From positions 62,001-126,000 of the forward strand of contig UQLU01000004.1 in the NCBI GenBank assembly GCA_900542065.1: a stretch of 64,000 nucleotides of DNA, written 5' to 3'. Below, one piece after another: positions 63,317-64,000 of this stretch; positions within the stretch are counted from its first letter, which is position 1, and the number at the start of each line of letters is the position of its first letter. The notes below the pieces were generated by a model, which worked only from the letters and a program-made list of their open reading frames with translations, was not told the DNA's origin and searched no databases. The DNA comes from an uncultured Eggerthella sp. GTDB taxonomy: Bacteria; Actinomycetota; Coriobacteriia; Coriobacteriales; Eggerthellaceae. The position numbers and the translations under genes are program-made.

Positions 63317-64000
63317 CTAAAACGCCGACAAGTATATTGCCTTTGCATCTTCCGCGGTGAGAGGCTTAAACACACCAAAGGGGTTGCCTTTCGCGGCGAT
63401 CACAATATTGACCAACGCGTCTACGTCAGCTCCAGTAAAACCAAGTTCTCCTAACGTAGTAGGCATCGTTTGACGAGCGAAGAAATCCTGAAGTTCAGCA
63501 ATAATACTTTCGACCGCTTCCTCTATGGAAGAATCAAGCTTATCTTTAGGCTCAATGCCAAATACATCATAACCAAAGCTTAAGAAACGCTGTGGATCTT
63601 CGCGCCATACATAGCGCATCCAAGCTGGCATAATAACCGCCAATCCAGCACCATGAGCAACCTTTGGATTAACTGCCGATAACGCATGCTCAAGTGCATG
63701 ACTCTCCCAACCGCCAGCACGTCCACCCTTAGCGCGGCCACAACCAGCCAAATCGTTATGAGCCAACGTGCCTGCCCACATAATGTTGGCACGAGCGTCA
63801 TAATCTTGCGGGTTGTCTACCAACTTTTCAGCAGAATCAATGATGGCACGAATTAAACCGCAGGCAATATTGTCGGTTACAGGCACTGCAGGTGCACCAC
63901 TGAAATAACGCTCACAGATATGAGCGATCATATCGGTTATGCCAGCTGCTGTTTGGTATTGTGGCAAAGTGAAGGTAAGTTCTGGATCCATAATCGAAAC
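63317..64000 (-). CDS. iron-containing alcohol dehydrogenase (butanol dehydrogenase type), 5' end outside window
   Basis: C-terminal 228 residues of a group III alcohol dehydrogenase; the frame runs on past the window edge. AAGITDMIAHICERYFS contains a metal-binding His, and WESHALEHALSAVNPKVAHGAGLAVIMPAWMR provides two further His ligands. These match NADH-dependent butanol dehydrogenase and YqhD-like proteins that reduce aldehydes during fermentation. C-terminus NPFGVFKPLTAEDAKAIY is complete. Confidence 0.93.
   Translation of the reverse strand, partial: VSIMDPELTFTLPQYQTAAGITDMIAHICERYFSGAPAVPVTDNIACGLIRAIIDSAEKLVDNPQDYDARANIMWAGTLAHNDLAGCGRAKGGRAGGWESHALEHALSAVNPKVAHGAGLAVIMPAWMRYVWREDPQRFLSFGYDVFGIEPKDKLDSSIEEAVESIIAELQDFFARQTMPTTLGELGFTGADVDALVNIVIAAKGNPFGVFKPLTAEDAKAIYLSAF

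Overview
The window reads as chromosomal DNA of a Gram-positive, probably anaerobic bacterium. The best guess is a member of the Coriobacteriia (Actinomycetota), at moderate to low confidence. Pointers are AT-leaning DNA with clear AGGAGG-type ribosome sites, a ksgA-tatD-metG block, a meso-diaminopimelate dehydrogenase, several flavodoxin and ferredoxin proteins, an EFR1-type protein, DUF362 and DUF3737 proteins, a CmpB-type membrane protein and a NADH-dependent butanol-dehydrogenase-like gene. No rRNA, CRISPR array or complete insertion sequence was seen; one tRNA (Pro, GGG) is present.

Layout. 1-4.1 kb: ksgA (cut by the window edge), an FMN oxidoreductase, tatD and metG on the minus strand. 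4.2-6.8 kb: a zinc-type efflux operon (ArsR/SmtB sensor, separate HMA chaperone, P1B ATPase) with a perfect operator on its promoter. 7.1-7.7 kb: the eroded remains of a rhamnose-pathway gene. 7.7-19.3 kb: housekeeping and salvage genes (ybaK, xpt-pbuX, coaBC, tRNA-Pro, ddh), an AEC transporter and an unusual fusion of a 2H phosphoesterase with an ADP-ribosylglycohydrolase, facing a sirtuin. 19.2-21.7 kb: a decayed toxin-antitoxin remnant, an EFR1 protein and two related unknown acidic proteins.

20.3-32.3 kb is the accessory heart of the window: a minus-strand defence operon in the order GmrSD-like DUF262/DUF1524 protein, hsdM, RhuM-Fic, hsdS, hsdR, with an unknown helical protein divergent from it. 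The hsdS gene holds two separate hypermutable repeats. One is four perfect copies of a 12-bp unit coding for the spacer helix. The other is an (AG)7 tract at the joint with the second recognition domain. In this copy number the gene is frameshifted OFF; six or nine AG units would restore a 405-residue HsdS. This points to a type I system that can vary both spacer length and recognition domain.

32-42 kb: an ABC-F protein with a possible attenuator leader, a P1 peptidase, DUF3737, GNAT, 3-hydroxyacyl-CoA dehydrogenase and a BaiA-like SDR enclosing degenerate 35-bp tandem repeats, a secreted nuclease lipoprotein and a DUF362 protein. 42-52 kb: carB (no carA nearby), a flavodoxin-like gene, a YbtPQ/IrtAB-like ABC pair divergent from an AraC regulator, and a short flavodoxin; this last group looks like an iron or redox locus. 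52-55.5 kb: a second P1B-type ATPase without the CPC motif, paired with a membrane-anchored Glu/Ala-rich protein reminiscent of mycobacterial PacL metallochaperones, and a low-complexity protein gene broken by an amber codon. 55.6-64 kb: GNAT, a Mef-like MFS pump, a short UvrA paralogue of the drug-resistance type, a C39-like peptidase divergent from a VanRS-like two-component system with repeated CTTAAG boxes, and a partial iron alcohol dehydrogenase.

Many long reading frames begin at a TTG or GTG upstream of the real start; where a Shine-Dalgarno site clearly favours an internal start, the shorter coordinates are given. Family names rest on motifs read by eye, not on searches.
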